DNA from: Pseudooceanicola antarcticus | GTDB lineage: Bacteria > Pseudomonadota > Alphaproteobacteria > Rhodobacterales > Rhodobacteraceae | NCBI RefSeq assembly: GCF_900215355.1 | Contig: NZ_OBEA01000007.1 | Span: 124,001-188,000 of the forward strand | Direction: 5' to 3' | DNA length: 64,000 bases | Shown: in pieces, positions 29,208 to 38,317 of the stretch | Layout of the letters: each line of letters opens with the position of its first letter | Numbering within the stretch: the stretch's first letter is position 1 | Notes under the pieces: generated by a model | The model's input: only the letters and a program-made list of their open reading frames with translations | Told to the model about the DNA's origin: nothing | Database searches by the model: none | Made by a program: the position numbers and the translations under genes

Positions 29208-29236
29208 TTGCGGAGGATGCTTGGTTTTCATAGAAA
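29208..29236 (+). promoter_or_regulatory. Promoter of tRNA-Glu copy 1
   Basis: TTGCGG (29208-29213) and TAGAAA (29231-29236) are separated by exactly 17 bases, and the tRNA starts 17 bases later. The second tRNA copy has the analogous TTGCGC-17-TAGAAC, which supports both assignments. Confidence 0.65.
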
Positions 29237-29244
29237 CCGCCTCA

Positions 29245-29336
29245 CGCCAGCGTGGCCCGTTCGTCTATCGGTTAGGACGCCAGGTTTTCAACCTGGAAAG
29301 AGGGGTTCGATTCCCCTACGGGCTACCACTTTTCCC
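29245..29336 (+). repeat. 92-bp direct repeat containing tRNA-Glu, left copy
   Basis: Identical over 92 bases to 48424-48515, with nine bases of 5' flank and eight bases of 3' flank beyond the 75-base tRNA. Identity stops abruptly on both sides. The two copies have the same orientation and lie 19,179 bases apart, bracketing the pectin island. Confidence 0.97.
29254..29328 (+). tRNA. tRNA-Glu (anticodon TTC), copy 1
   Basis: A 75-base tRNA with encoded CCA end. The acceptor arms GGCCCGT and ACGGGCT pair with a G-T at position 1-72. The anticodon stem CCAGG/CCTGG encloses TTTTCAA, so the anticodon is TTC (Glu). The T arm AGGGGTTCGATTCCCCT is standard. It has its own promoter and terminator. 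Confidence 0.98.
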
Positions 29337-29354
29337 TCGCGAAAATCCGTCGAC

Positions 29355-29378
29355 ACACCCCCTTCGGGAGGGTGTTTT
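29355..29378 (+). terminator. Terminator downstream of tRNA-Glu copy 1
   Basis: ACACCCCC-TTCG-GGAGGGTGT forms a stem with one bulged A and a TTCG loop, followed by TTTT at 29375-29378. It begins 26 bases after the tRNA CCA. Confidence 0.8.
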
Positions 29379-29536
29379 CCCATGTCCGAAGATCGCGTCA
29401 GCCCCCTGTCTGTATCGCATCGGTATCACGTCGGTATTACGTCGGTGTCGGGCGCGCGGTGGTGTAGGGTCTCTGTCATAGGCCCTGGCTTATGCTCTGC
29501 GCCCCGCCAGACAGGACGGCCGACAGGCCCGCCCCC

Positions 29537-30682
29537 TCAGACCCGCCGCGCCTCGATGAAGTCGAAGTCGATATCCTCGCCCAGGCCAGGCCGATCCGGC
29601 ACATGGACGATGCCGTGCTCGTCCATCGGATCGGACAGCGACTTCAGGTAATCGTAGCCGTCGTCATATTCGAGGAACGGGTGCAGCAAGCCGCGCTCGT
29701 ACCAGCGGCAGTTCTTGCTGGCGGCGACAAGCTGCAGGTTCATCGCGGTATTGCCATGGACCTCGCAATCCATCCCGAAGGCCTCGGCCAGGTGCATGAC
29801 CTTCAGCGCCGGGGTGATGCCGCCGACATCATTGACCCCGGTCCGCAGGATGTCGCAGGCGCCGGCCCTGATCCATTCCGCCCGCTGCCAGTGCTTGCCA
29901 TGGGCCGATTCCGGTCCGATGACCGGGATGTCGAGCTGATCGGCCAGCCAGGCGTAGGAGGACATGGATTGTTCATCCATCGGCTCTTCGATCCAGTCGA
30001 AACCCAGCTTTTCCAGACCGCGACCCAAAGCCAGCGCATCGGTGCGGGAATACCAGTGGAAGGCGTCGATCATCAGGCGGATGTCGGGCCCGACGGCCTC
30101 GCGCACGGCGGCGCAGGCCCTGAGGTCCATCTTCACATCCGGCGCCCAGCTGACCGGCGGCATCCAGGTGTGGAGCTTGATCCCCTTGTAGCCCCGCGCC
30201 ACGAGGGTCTCGGCAAAGCGCCCGTAGTCCTCGGGCGTCGACAGCCCGCCGGGGATCTCGTCGCCGCACATGATGCTGCCATAGGCCGGCGCGTTGTCGC
30301 GGTAGCTGCCGATCAGCTTGTGGACGGGCTGGTTCAGCACCCGCCCCGCCAGATCCCAGAGCGCGCAATCCACCACCGCAAGCGTGCGGTCGGTCAGCTG
30401 CGCCGCCGAGCCGCGCTGCCAATGCGCCAGCTCCTGCCACAGGCGTTCGCGGTCGCGGTGATCCTGCCCGATCAGCACCTTGCGGACGAACCTGTCCAGC
30501 ACATGGGGGCGGACCACCTCGGGCGGGCAGAAGGAATAGCCCGCATGGCCGTCCTCGGTGCGGATGACCAGCATCGCCTGCAGCACGTCATGGGGCGCGC
30601 CCGGATGGGCATGGCCTGCAGTGTCGGAATGACGGCGGGTGGTATGGCGAAAGGTGATCGCCTCGATCTCGCGGATCAGCAT
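29537..30682 (-). CDS. Mandelate racemase/enolase superfamily enzyme, probable acid-sugar dehydratase
   Basis: A 381-residue member of the enolase superfamily. It has the N-terminal capping domain and a C-terminal barrel with the metal ligands Asp (LMIDAFHWYS), Glu (DWIEEPMDE) and Glu (IGPES), plus a C-terminal His (CEVHGNTAMN). The second-strand motif is K-x-H (GIKLHTW) rather than the K-x-K of mandelate racemase or of the Gci protein in this island. That pattern points to an acid-sugar dehydratase or cycloisomerase of unassigned substrate. AGGGGAGG precedes the ATG. It is a single-gene unit, divergent from the GntR gene, with an operator-like site 52-69 bases upstream. Confidence 0.82.
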   Translation of the reverse strand: MLIREIEAITFRHTTRRHSDTAGHAHPGAPHDVLQAMLVIRTEDGHAGYSFCPPEVVRPHVLDRFVRKVLIGQDHRDRERLWQELAHWQRGSAAQLTDRTLAVVDCALWDLAGRVLNQPVHKLIGSYRDNAPAYGSIMCGDEIPGGLSTPEDYGRFAETLVARGYKGIKLHTWMPPVSWAPDVKMDLRACAAVREAVGPDIRLMIDAFHWYSRTDALALGRGLEKLGFDWIEEPMDEQSMSSYAWLADQLDIPVIGPESAHGKHWQRAEWIRAGACDILRTGVNDVGGITPALKVMHLAEAFGMDCEVHGNTAMNLQLVAASKNCRWYERGLLHPFLEYDDGYDYLKSLSDPMDEHGIVHVPDRPGLGEDIDFDFIEARRV

Positions 30683-30733
30683 GGAGCCCTCCCCTGTCTT
30701 GCGCCCCTTGGGTAGGCGTGGCGCCGGGGGCCT

Positions 30734-30751
30734 GTCAATAACTTGTCATAC
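30734..30751. promoter_or_regulatory. GntR-type operator, site 1
   Basis: TTGTCATACAA (30743-30753) carries GTCATAC at 30745-30751, fitting the FadR/FCD-subfamily GT-N3-AC pattern. A degenerate second element (GTCAATA, 30734-30740) lies 11 bases away. It sits between the divergent MR-family gene and the GntR gene, so it could serve both. It shares its core with sites 2-4. Confidence 0.6.
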
Positions 30752-30934
30752 AAATTTGCACCCCAGGCCGAAACCCGAGGCCTGCCCCGTGTAATACCGG
30801 TTCCTTTTTTCCAAGCGCCCTGCTAATTTGGCCTCCGCAAGCCAGCTTATCGCCACGCCCAGGCCCCGCGCGGGCCGATACATCATACAGGTTCGGCAAA
30901 ACGCAGGCGCACACACACGGAGCCCGACCCGACC

Positions 30935-31639
30935 ATGCAGATGCCGCCGAAACGCAAGACCCTGGTTGTGGAAGTGCTGGACAGCCTGCGGGCGCAAATC
31001 ACCTCCGGCCAGTACAAGCCCGGTGACCGCCTGCCCAGCGAAGCCCGCCTGACCGAGGAATACGGCGTCTCGCGCACCGTGGTCCGCGAGGCCGTGGCCG
31101 CGCTGCGCGCCGATGGCCTGGTCGATCCGCAACGCGGCGCCGGGGTCTTCGTGATCGAGCCCGAGCCCGCCGCCGTGGCGCCGTTTTCCGATGTGGATAC
31201 AGACCGTTTGTCGTCGATGATCGAGCTTCTGGAACTGCGCGCGGCGATCGAGGTCGAGGCGGCAGCACTTGCCTCGCAACGGCGCTCTCCGGCCCAGGAA
31301 GAGAAGATTATCGGGGCCTTGCAGGCGGTGAACGAAGGCGCCGAGGGCAGCGGCATCAACCATGAGGCAGACTTCAACCTGCACATGGCCATCGCCGAGG
31401 CCACCAACAACCCGCGCTTTGTCGAGGTGCTGAAGATGCTCGGGGCGCAGATGATCCCGCGCCATGGGCTGACCAGCAGCGGCGCCCCGATCTCGCCCGA
31501 CTACCTGGCCCTGCTGAAGCAGGAGCATGAACAGATCGTCAATGCGGTGCTGGATGGGGACGAGGTCGCCGCCCGTGCCGCCATGCGCCAGCACCTCAAG
31601 GGCAGCCAGACCCGTTACCGCCGCCTGCTGCGCGGCTGA
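30935..31639 (+). CDS. GntR-family (FadR/FCD subfamily) regulator, probable master regulator of the pectin island
   Basis: A 234-residue regulator. The N-terminal winged helix shows ITSGQYKPGDRLPSEARL and YGVSRTVVREAVAALRADG (about 20-60), and the C-terminal all-helical FCD ligand domain shows HEADFNLHMAIAEATNN with metal/ligand His and Asp. Members of this subfamily (UxuR, ExuR, LldR, DgoR) often respond to uronates or acid sugars. GGAG lies 12 bases upstream of the ATG. It is the only regulator in the island, and FCD-type GT-N3-AC sites occur before all four units, so it is the natural candidate for their repressor. The inducer is unknown. Confidence 0.9.
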   Translation: MQMPPKRKTLVVEVLDSLRAQITSGQYKPGDRLPSEARLTEEYGVSRTVVREAVAALRADGLVDPQRGAGVFVIEPEPAAVAPFSDVDTDRLSSMIELLELRAAIEVEAAALASQRRSPAQEEKIIGALQAVNEGAEGSGINHEADFNLHMAIAEATNNPRFVEVLKMLGAQMIPRHGLTSSGAPISPDYLALLKQEHEQIVNAVLDGDEVAARAAMRQHLKGSQTRYRRLLRG

Positions 31640-31664
31640 GCCCCGCCGACCCGGCGTCAATCGT

Positions 31665-31700
31665 TTGACAGGTCGCTTACTGTATGACAACTAGTCAGAC
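31665..31700 (+). promoter_or_regulatory. kduID promoter with tandem GntR operators, site 2
   Basis: A perfect -35 box TTGACA (31665-31670) is followed by two GT-N3-AC elements, GTATGAC (31682-31688) and GTCAGAC (31694-31700), 12 bases apart start to start. They cover the expected -10 region (about 31688-31694, not a strong match). Binding there would block RNA polymerase. Confidence 0.65.
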
Positions 31701-31736
31701 AAGTAAGACAACCGCCTGCCATCAAACGAGGACGCC

Positions 31737-32561
31737 ATGCTCTCCGTCGAAACCCGTCACGCGATCCACCCCGAACATGCCAAGGGCATGGATACCGAAG
31801 CGCTCCGCGCCCATTTCCTTGGCGAGGGCCTTTTTGCCGCCGGTGAGATCCGCCTGATCTACACCCACTACGACCGCTTCGTGCTGGGCGGCGCCGTGCC
31901 CGCGGGCGGCGCGCTGGTGCTGGAGAAGGTCGAAGAGACCAAGACCCCGACCTTCCTCGAGCGCCGCGAGATGGGCATCGTGAACATCGGCGACACCGGC
32001 ACCGTCTCTGCCGATGGCGAGAGCTGGGAGATGGGGCGCGGCGATGTGCTGTACCTCGGCATGGGCACCGGGGCGGTGACCTTCTCGGGCGAGGGGCGGT
32101 TCTACATCACCTCGGCCCCGGCCCATGCCACCTACCCCAACAAGCTGATCACCGTGGAAGAGGCGGTGAAGGTGGAAATGGGCGCGGCCGAGACCTCGAA
32201 CAAGCGGGTGATCAAGCAGTTCATCCACCCCACGGTGATGGAGAGCTGCCAGCTGATCCTGGGCTATACCTCGCTGCTGGACGGCTCTGTCTGGAACACC
32301 ATGCCCGCCCATATCCATGACCGCCGGATGGAGGCCTACCTGTACTGGGGCATGTCCGAGGAGGCCCGCGTGCTGCACCTGATGGGCGAGCCGCAGGAGA
32401 CGCGGCACCTGATGGTCGCCGATGAACAGGCGGTGATCTCGCCCTCCTGGTCGATCCATTCGGGCGCGGGGATCGGGGAATATACCTTCATCTGGGCCAT
32501 GGCGGGCGACAACGTGGATTACACGGACATGGACTTCATCCAGCCGAAGGAACTGAAATGA
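31737..32561 (+). CDS. kduI: 5-dehydro-4-deoxy-D-glucuronate isomerase
   Basis: A 274-residue KduI, close to the usual 275-280. The zinc-binding stretch MPAHIHDRRMEAYLYW near residues 190-206 gives two His and a Glu. It isomerises 5-keto-4-deoxyuronate, formed from unsaturated galacturonate released from pectin fragments, to 3-deoxy-D-glycero-2,5-hexodiulosonate. GAGG lies upstream of the ATG. It is the first gene of a two-gene unit; kduD overlaps its end by four bases. Cytoplasmic. Confidence 0.95.
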   Translation: MLSVETRHAIHPEHAKGMDTEALRAHFLGEGLFAAGEIRLIYTHYDRFVLGGAVPAGGALVLEKVEETKTPTFLERREMGIVNIGDTGTVSADGESWEMGRGDVLYLGMGTGAVTFSGEGRFYITSAPAHATYPNKLITVEEAVKVEMGAAETSNKRVIKQFIHPTVMESCQLILGYTSLLDGSVWNTMPAHIHDRRMEAYLYWGMSEEARVLHLMGEPQETRHLMVADEQAVISPSWSIHSGAGIGEYTFIWAMAGDNVDYTDMDFIQPKELK

Positions 32562-33286
32562 GCCGCTTTTCGCTTGAGGGAAAGAAGGCGCTGGTGACCG
32601 GCGCCAACACCGGGATCGGCCAGGCCATCGCCATCGCCCTGGGGGCTGCGGGGGCCCATGTGGTCTGCGCCGGACGCCGCAGCTGCGCCGAGACGGTGGC
32701 CCAGATCGCCAGCGCCGAGGAGCTGTTGCTGGATTTCGCCGACCCCATGGCGGCGAGGGATCTGTTTTCGGGGGCGGGCTATGACATCCTGGTCAACAAC
32801 GCCGGCATCATCCGCCGCGCGGAGTCGGTCGACTTCTCGGAAGAGGACTGGGACGCGGTGATGGACGTCAACGCCAAGGCGCTGTTCTTCACCTGCCAGG
32901 CCTTCGCCCGTGCCGCGTTGGCCGAAGGACGGGGTGCCAAGATCGTCAATATCGCCTCGCTGCTGTCCTATCAGGGCGGTATCCGCGTGCCCTCCTACAC
33001 CGCCTCCAAGCACGCCGTGCAGGGGATCACCAAGATCCTGGCCAATGAGTGGGCGGCAAAGGGCATCAACGTCAACGCCATCGCGCCGGGCTATATCGAG
33101 ACCAACAACACCGAAGCCCTGCGCAATGACCCCGAGCGCTCGAAGGCGATCCTGGACCGCATCCCCGCCGGTCGCTGGGGCGCGCCGCAGGACATCGCCG
33201 ACACCGCCGTCTTCTTGGCCGCGCCGGCCTCGGACTACGTGCATGGCGAAACCATCGCCGTGGATGGCGGCTGGCTGGCCCGCTGA
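32558..33286 (+). CDS. kduD: 2-dehydro-3-deoxy-D-gluconate 5-dehydrogenase (KduD)
   Basis: A 242-residue short-chain dehydrogenase. It shows the NAD(P) motif VTGANTGIGQAIA (about 13-25), NNAG (about 78), catalytic Ser (ASLLSYQ) and the YTASK catalytic Tyr/Lys pair near 147-151. It reduces the KduI product to 2-keto-3-deoxygluconate. Assignment to KduD rather than another SDR rests on coupling to kduI (ATGA overlap) and the family pattern. KdgK nearby would phosphorylate the product. Confidence 0.93.
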   Translation: MSRFSLEGKKALVTGANTGIGQAIAIALGAAGAHVVCAGRRSCAETVAQIASAEELLLDFADPMAARDLFSGAGYDILVNNAGIIRRAESVDFSEEDWDAVMDVNAKALFFTCQAFARAALAEGRGAKIVNIASLLSYQGGIRVPSYTASKHAVQGITKILANEWAAKGINVNAIAPGYIETNNTEALRNDPERSKAILDRIPAGRWGAPQDIADTAVFLAAPASDYVHGETIAVDGGWLAR

Positions 33287-33431
33287 TCGGGGCAAGGGGA
33301 TGATGCGGGACAATGCCCCTCCGGGCGGCCTCCTTTCCAGCCGGGAGCGTGGCACGCTCCTGAAGGAGACGGAGGGCACCAGGGGGGCTCCACCTGCCGC
33401 ATCACCAGGCTGGAAGTACTCCGGGGGTGAA

Positions 33432-33469
33432 TTGAGCCCTTAAGGGCTCAAGAGGGGGCAGAGCCCCCT
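33432..33469. terminator. Palindrome and hairpin between convergent kduD and kdgK
   Basis: A perfect 20-base palindrome TTGAGCCCTTAAGGGCTCAA (33432-33451) is followed directly by a 7-bp stem AGGGGGC / GCCCCCT with an AGA loop (33453-33469), six bases before the kdgK stop. Together they probably terminate transcription from both sides. No long T-run. The rest of the 188-base gap shows nothing. Confidence 0.55.
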
Positions 33470-33474
33470 GCGCC

Positions 33475-34377
33475 CTACCCTTTCAGCAGGTCCATCGGCA
33501 TCAGGGCGCCCGGATGGCGCACGACCTGGGCAGCCACTGCATGACCCTTGCGCGCGGCCTCTTCCAGCGACGCGCCCGCAAGACGCGCCGAGAGGTAACC
33601 GCCGTTGAAGCTGTCGCCCGCGCCCGTGGTATCCACAGGTGTCACCGGCGCGCCGGGGTTCACCGGGGCCATGGCGCCGCGATACCAGGTCAGCATGGCG
33701 CCGCCGCCGTTCTTCACCATCACCTCCGCAGCCCCCCCCTTCGCATAGCGTTCCGCCGTGGCCTGCAGGGAGATATCGCCGAAGTGCTCTGCCTCGTCGT
33801 CGAAGCTGGGCAGGGCGATGTCGCAGCAGGCGGCGGCCTCGGTGATGGCCGCGCACATCTCGGTCGTCGAGGACCACAGACGCGGGCGCAGGTTCGGATC
33901 GAAGGCGACACGTGCCCCCGCCTCGCGCGCCGTCTGCAGCGCGTCCAGCAGCACGGCACGGCGGGCGGGCTCGAGGATCGCCAGGGTGATGCCCGAGACA
34001 TAGATCATCTCGACCCCCGCCAGCACCTGACCCAGCCAGTCGGGATCATCGGCCAGCAGGCGCGCGGCGGACTGGCCCCGCCAATAGGTGAAGCTGCGTT
34101 CGCCATCGGCGAGCGAGATCATGTAGAGCCCGACGCTGCGGCTGTCGTCGCGCCGGATGCGGCTGGTGTCGATACCGGCCGCGCCAATGAACGCCGCCAT
34201 CGCGTCGGACATGGCGTCGTGGCCCAGCACCGTGGCATAGCCCACGCCCGCGCCCATGAGCGCCTGCATGTACCAGGCCGTGTTCAGCGTATCCCCGGCG
34301 AAGCCGCGCCGGAAAAGCCCCCCCTCCGCCGGAGAGAGTTCCACCATGGCCTCGCCAAGGGAGAGAAATTTCATCAT
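33475..34377 (-). CDS. kdgK: 2-keto-3-deoxygluconate kinase (PfkB family)
   Basis: A 300-residue sugar kinase. The PfkB signatures are present: an early GG-like motif (RRGFAGDTLNTAWYM) and the C-terminal DTTGAGDSFNGGYL (about 250-263) with the catalytic Asp and anion hole. It phosphorylates KDG from the KduI/KduD branch to KDPG. Assignment is by family and context, as PfkB kinases are hard to separate by eye. It is the last gene of the kdgD-gci-gli-kdgK unit, and its ATGATGA start overlaps the gli stop. Confidence 0.88.
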   Translation of the reverse strand: MMKFLSLGEAMVELSPAEGGLFRRGFAGDTLNTAWYMQALMGAGVGYATVLGHDAMSDAMAAFIGAAGIDTSRIRRDDSRSVGLYMISLADGERSFTYWRGQSAARLLADDPDWLGQVLAGVEMIYVSGITLAILEPARRAVLLDALQTAREAGARVAFDPNLRPRLWSSTTEMCAAITEAAACCDIALPSFDDEAEHFGDISLQATAERYAKGGAAEVMVKNGGGAMLTWYRGAMAPVNPGAPVTPVDTTGAGDSFNGGYLSARLAGASLEEAARKGHAVAAQVVRHPGALMPMDLLKG

Positions 34378-35228
34378 TTGAATCCGTAGAGTTCCACCGG
34401 GTTGTCGACCAGGGCCAACCTACGGGCTTCATCATCGGCACACCAGCCCAGCGTGGTATCCAGCAGCACCGCGTCGTCGGGGTAATCCTCGGTCACGCGG
34501 GCCGCGTTATGGGGCCAGTTGGTGCCCCAGACGATACGCTCGGGCGCATGGGCGCCGATCTGGCGCGCCACCTGGGCGATATCGGGGAAATCCGGGCCAC
34601 CGTCGCGGCTGCTCTCATAGCAGCCGGCGAACTTGAACCAGGTGTTTCCTTTATCCAGCAGGCGTTTGATTACTTCAACATGCGCCGGGGTGGCGCCCGA
34701 GAAGATCTTGGCGTGATGGTCGATAACCCAACGGGATCTGAGACTTGCGAGCCGAGGCTCAAGTTCCGGCAGGGCAGAGCCATCGAATTGCACCGCCATC
34801 ATCCAGCCCGCCGCATGGGCCATGGCGTCGATCTCTTCCAGCGCCTCTAGGCCGACAGCACCGCCGGGCAGGTCCATGATCCGGGCGCCGACGCAGCCTG
34901 CTGCGCTCAGCGCCTCGATCTCGGCCTCGGTGGTCTCTGGCGTGATCACGGCGACGCCCAGGGCATCCGCGCCCATCTCGGCCAGGCAGGCCAGCAGGCA
35001 GGCGTTGTCGGCCTGATGGGCATTGCCCTGGGTCACCACCACGCGGTCGATGCCCAGCCAACCCATCGCCTGCCGGTACATGTCGGGGGTGGGCAGCGGA
35101 TCGGGCGGCAGGCCTGGGCCTCCGGGCAGGGCCGGGAAGCCGGGCAGATACATGTGCATCTGCGTATCCACCGCCCCTTTCGGCATTGCGGTCAGCGGCT
35201 TGGCGCCCGAGAGCTTGCGGTCGATCAT
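34374..35228 (-). CDS. gli: D-galactarolactone isomerase (amidohydrolase superfamily)
   Basis: A 284-residue amidohydrolase-superfamily protein (COG3618 type). The N-terminus GAVDTQMHMYLPGFPALPGG, the central ARIMDLPGGAVGL and the segment ERIVWGTNWPHNA closely resemble the Agrobacterium D-galactarolactone isomerase as I recall it. That enzyme interconverts galactaro-1,5- and 1,4-lactone after uronate dehydrogenase. Conserved polar residues include the DHHAK segment and Asp in YPDDA. In Agrobacterium it is also adjacent to gci. It starts three bases after the gci stop. Confidence 0.88.
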   Translation of the reverse strand: MIDRKLSGAKPLTAMPKGAVDTQMHMYLPGFPALPGGPGLPPDPLPTPDMYRQAMGWLGIDRVVVTQGNAHQADNACLLACLAEMGADALGVAVITPETTEAEIEALSAAGCVGARIMDLPGGAVGLEALEEIDAMAHAAGWMMAVQFDGSALPELEPRLASLRSRWVIDHHAKIFSGATPAHVEVIKRLLDKGNTWFKFAGCYESSRDGGPDFPDIAQVARQIGAHAPERIVWGTNWPHNAARVTEDYPDDAVLLDTTLGWCADDEARRLALVDNPVELYGFK

Positions 35229-35231
35229 GGG

Positions 35232-36365
35232 TCAGCCTTTCGGAGCGAAGCGGGCCAGCGCCTCGCGCTCGATCTCGATCCCCAGGCCGGGGCCATCGGG
35301 GACGGCGACGAAGCCGTCCTTGTGTTCCAGCGGCGTGGTGACCACGGCCTGTCGGAAGGGGTTGTGGGTGCGGTCGAATTCCATGATCGGGGCGACCGGC
35401 GCGTTGCGCACCGGGTCGGGCACCATGGCCGACATGAACTGCAAAGCCGTGGCGATCTGCACCGCCGTGCCCCAGACGTGGGGGACCACGCGGATGCCAT
35501 GCAGGGAGGCCAGGTCGGCGACCTTCTTCGCCTCAGACAGCCCGCCCATGCCGCAGATGTCGGGCTGGATGATATCCACCACGCGCCGCTGCAGCGGGTC
35601 GCGGTAGCCCCAGCGGGTGTGCCAGGTCTCGCCGGCCGCCAGCGGGATCGGCTGGCGCGCCTTGACCTCCAGATAGGCGTCAAGCTGTTCGGGCACCACG
35701 GGCTCTTCAAACCAGTCGATGCCGTATTTCGCCGCCCTGTTCCCCAGCTCCACGGCTTCGTTAACCGTATAGCCATGATTTGCGTCGATCATCAGGCGAC
35801 GATCCGGGCCGATGGCCTCGCGGACGGCGGCGATCACGCGCAGATCCTCTTCGACCCCGAAGCCGATCTTCACCTTCATGCGGCGGAACCCGGCTGCCGC
35901 ATGGCCTGCCATTTCCTCGGCGTTGTCGGCCACCCGGTCTACGCCGTCCCGTTTGAAGGAGCCCGTTGCATAGGCCTCGATCCGCTCGCGCCAGCGCCCG
36001 CCCAGCAGGACGGAGACCGGCTGACCCAGGATCTTGCCCTTGAGGTCCCAAAGGGCAATGTCGATGCCCGAGAGCGCCGTGATCGTCAGGCCGCGCTGGC
36101 CCTGATCGCGCAGGGCGTTGTAGCAGGTGGCCCAGATCTTCTCTGTTTCCAGGGGGTTCTGGCCGATGACATGGGGCGCATAGGCGGCGACCACCGCCGC
36201 ATTGGGCCCGGCGGGGCCGAGGCATTCGCCCCAGCCCGTGGTGCCATCCTCGCAGATGACCTCGACCAGCAGGTGCTGGCGCCGGTCGAAGCGCATGGTG
36301 GCGCTTTCAAACGCCGTCTCGAGCCGGTGTTCCAGCAGATGGGTGCGGATTTCCGCGACCTTCAT
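35232..36365 (-). CDS. gci: D-galactarolactone cycloisomerase (enolase superfamily)
   Basis: A 377-residue enolase-superfamily enzyme. The N-terminus MKVAEIRTHLLEHRLETAF followed by MRFDRR is a near-diagnostic match to characterised Agrobacterium Gci as I recall it. Catalytic features: K-x-K (KVKIGFG), metal Asp (MIDANHGYT), Glu (DWFEEPVVP), Glu (AAGETWH) and His (VPHVWGT). It opens galactaro-1,4-lactone to 5-dehydro-4-deoxyglucarate. The ATG at 36365 has GAGG six bases upstream and aligns with the family start; a GTG at 36377 overlapping kdgD is less likely. Confidence 0.93.
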   Translation of the reverse strand: MKVAEIRTHLLEHRLETAFESATMRFDRRQHLLVEVICEDGTTGWGECLGPAGPNAAVVAAYAPHVIGQNPLETEKIWATCYNALRDQGQRGLTITALSGIDIALWDLKGKILGQPVSVLLGGRWRERIEAYATGSFKRDGVDRVADNAEEMAGHAAAGFRRMKVKIGFGVEEDLRVIAAVREAIGPDRRLMIDANHGYTVNEAVELGNRAAKYGIDWFEEPVVPEQLDAYLEVKARQPIPLAAGETWHTRWGYRDPLQRRVVDIIQPDICGMGGLSEAKKVADLASLHGIRVVPHVWGTAVQIATALQFMSAMVPDPVRNAPVAPIMEFDRTHNPFRQAVVTTPLEHKDGFVAVPDGPGLGIEIEREALARFAPKG

Positions 36366-36373
36366 GGCGGGCC

Positions 36374-37288
<915 letters not shown>

Positions 37289-37297
37289 TCAAAACTT

Positions 37298-37335
37298 GTC
37301 ATACAGGTTGTATGATATCTTGGCGTGGGCGTCAA
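37298..37335 (-). promoter_or_regulatory. kdgD promoter with tandem GntR operators, site 3
   Basis: On the minus strand TTGACG (37335-37330) and TACAAC (37312-37307) are 17 bases apart. Two GT-N3-AC-like elements, GTCATAC (37298-37304) and GTATGAT (37310-37316), 12 bases apart, overlap and flank the -10 box. The last base pair of the second element deviates (AT for AC). Confidence 0.7.
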
Positions 37336-37496
37336 TAAATGGCGGAGAGGATCAAAGCGCCCTGGGGCGGAAAGCGGGCAGGTCGCGGGACCCGGCGGGT
37401 GCGGGCTGCGGGCCCCGAGGCGGGTGACGGCGCGCCGGAGCGGCGGCGCAATCCGCGCACGGGTCCAAGGGCACTTTGCCGGGGAAGGCGCGGGCG

Positions 37497-38303
37497 TCAG
37501 GCATTGTCGTCGTCCTCGTCAATCGGCAGGGCGGTGAACTTGCCGCCCTGGTAGAGATGCAGGGGGTCCTGCGGGTCGGGGTTCGGGATGGCCGCCTCGA
37601 CCTGCGCGGCCCAGGCCTCGGCATTGTCCTGTGGCTGCCAGCCCAGGTAGTTGGCGGCGCGGTTGTCCCAGAAGCTGCGGTCATTGGCCGAACAGCCGTA
37701 GACGATGGGGCAGCCCAGCACCGGCACGGTGAAGGCGGCGCGGCAGAAGGCCACGAAATCGCGGTAGCTGAGCCAGGTGGAGAGCATGCGGTGGTCGGTA
37801 GGCTCGTCGAAGCAGGAGCCGATGCGCAGGATCGCGGTCTCTTGCCCGAACTTCTCGAAGTAGAACCGCGCCAGGGCCTCGCCGAAGACCTTGGAGACGC
37901 CGTAGAGGCTGTCCGGGCGCGGCATGGCGCTGGCGTCGATCACCTCGGACTGCGGATGGAAGCCCACCACGTGGTTCGAGGAGGCGAAAAGGATACGCGG
38001 CTGACCATTGGCGCGGGCGGCCTCGTAGAGGTTGTAGAGGCCAAGGATATTGGCCTCCATGATCGGGGCGAAGGGGCCTTCGACGGAATAGCCGCCAAGA
38101 TGAATCACCGCGTCGCAGCCCTGCATCGCGGCCTTGAGAGAGGCCGCATCATGCAGCTCGGCCAGGCGGAAGGTCTCATGCGGGGCGAGGTCGGTGATCT
38201 CGCGCCGCCCCGAGACGACGACCTCCTCGGCGATCTCGCCCAGCAGGGGGCGGATGGCGCGGCCCATGCTGCCGGTGGCGCCGGTGAGCAGGATCTTTGT
38301 CAT
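37497..38303 (-). CDS. udh: Uronate dehydrogenase
   Basis: A 268-residue NAD-dependent extended SDR. The glycine motif is ILLTGATGSMGR (4-15), the catalytic pair lies in LYGVSKVFGE (YxxxK), and FASSNHVVG supplies the catalytic Ser. MLSTWLSYRDF and CPIVYGCSANDRSFWDN match the Udh pattern of Agrobacterium and Pseudomonas as I recall it. It oxidises D-galacturonate (or glucuronate) to the aldarolactone, the entry to the Gli/Gci/KdgD route. The ATG at 38303 has AAGG seven bases upstream. It is the last gene of the long transport/hydrolase unit. Confidence 0.93.
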   Translation of the reverse strand: MTKILLTGATGSMGRAIRPLLGEIAEEVVVSGRREITDLAPHETFRLAELHDAASLKAAMQGCDAVIHLGGYSVEGPFAPIMEANILGLYNLYEAARANGQPRILFASSNHVVGFHPQSEVIDASAMPRPDSLYGVSKVFGEALARFYFEKFGQETAILRIGSCFDEPTDHRMLSTWLSYRDFVAFCRAAFTVPVLGCPIVYGCSANDRSFWDNRAANYLGWQPQDNAEAWAAQVEAAIPNPDPQDPLHLYQGGKFTALPIDEDDDNA

Positions 38304-38317
38304 GCACTTGCCTTTCG

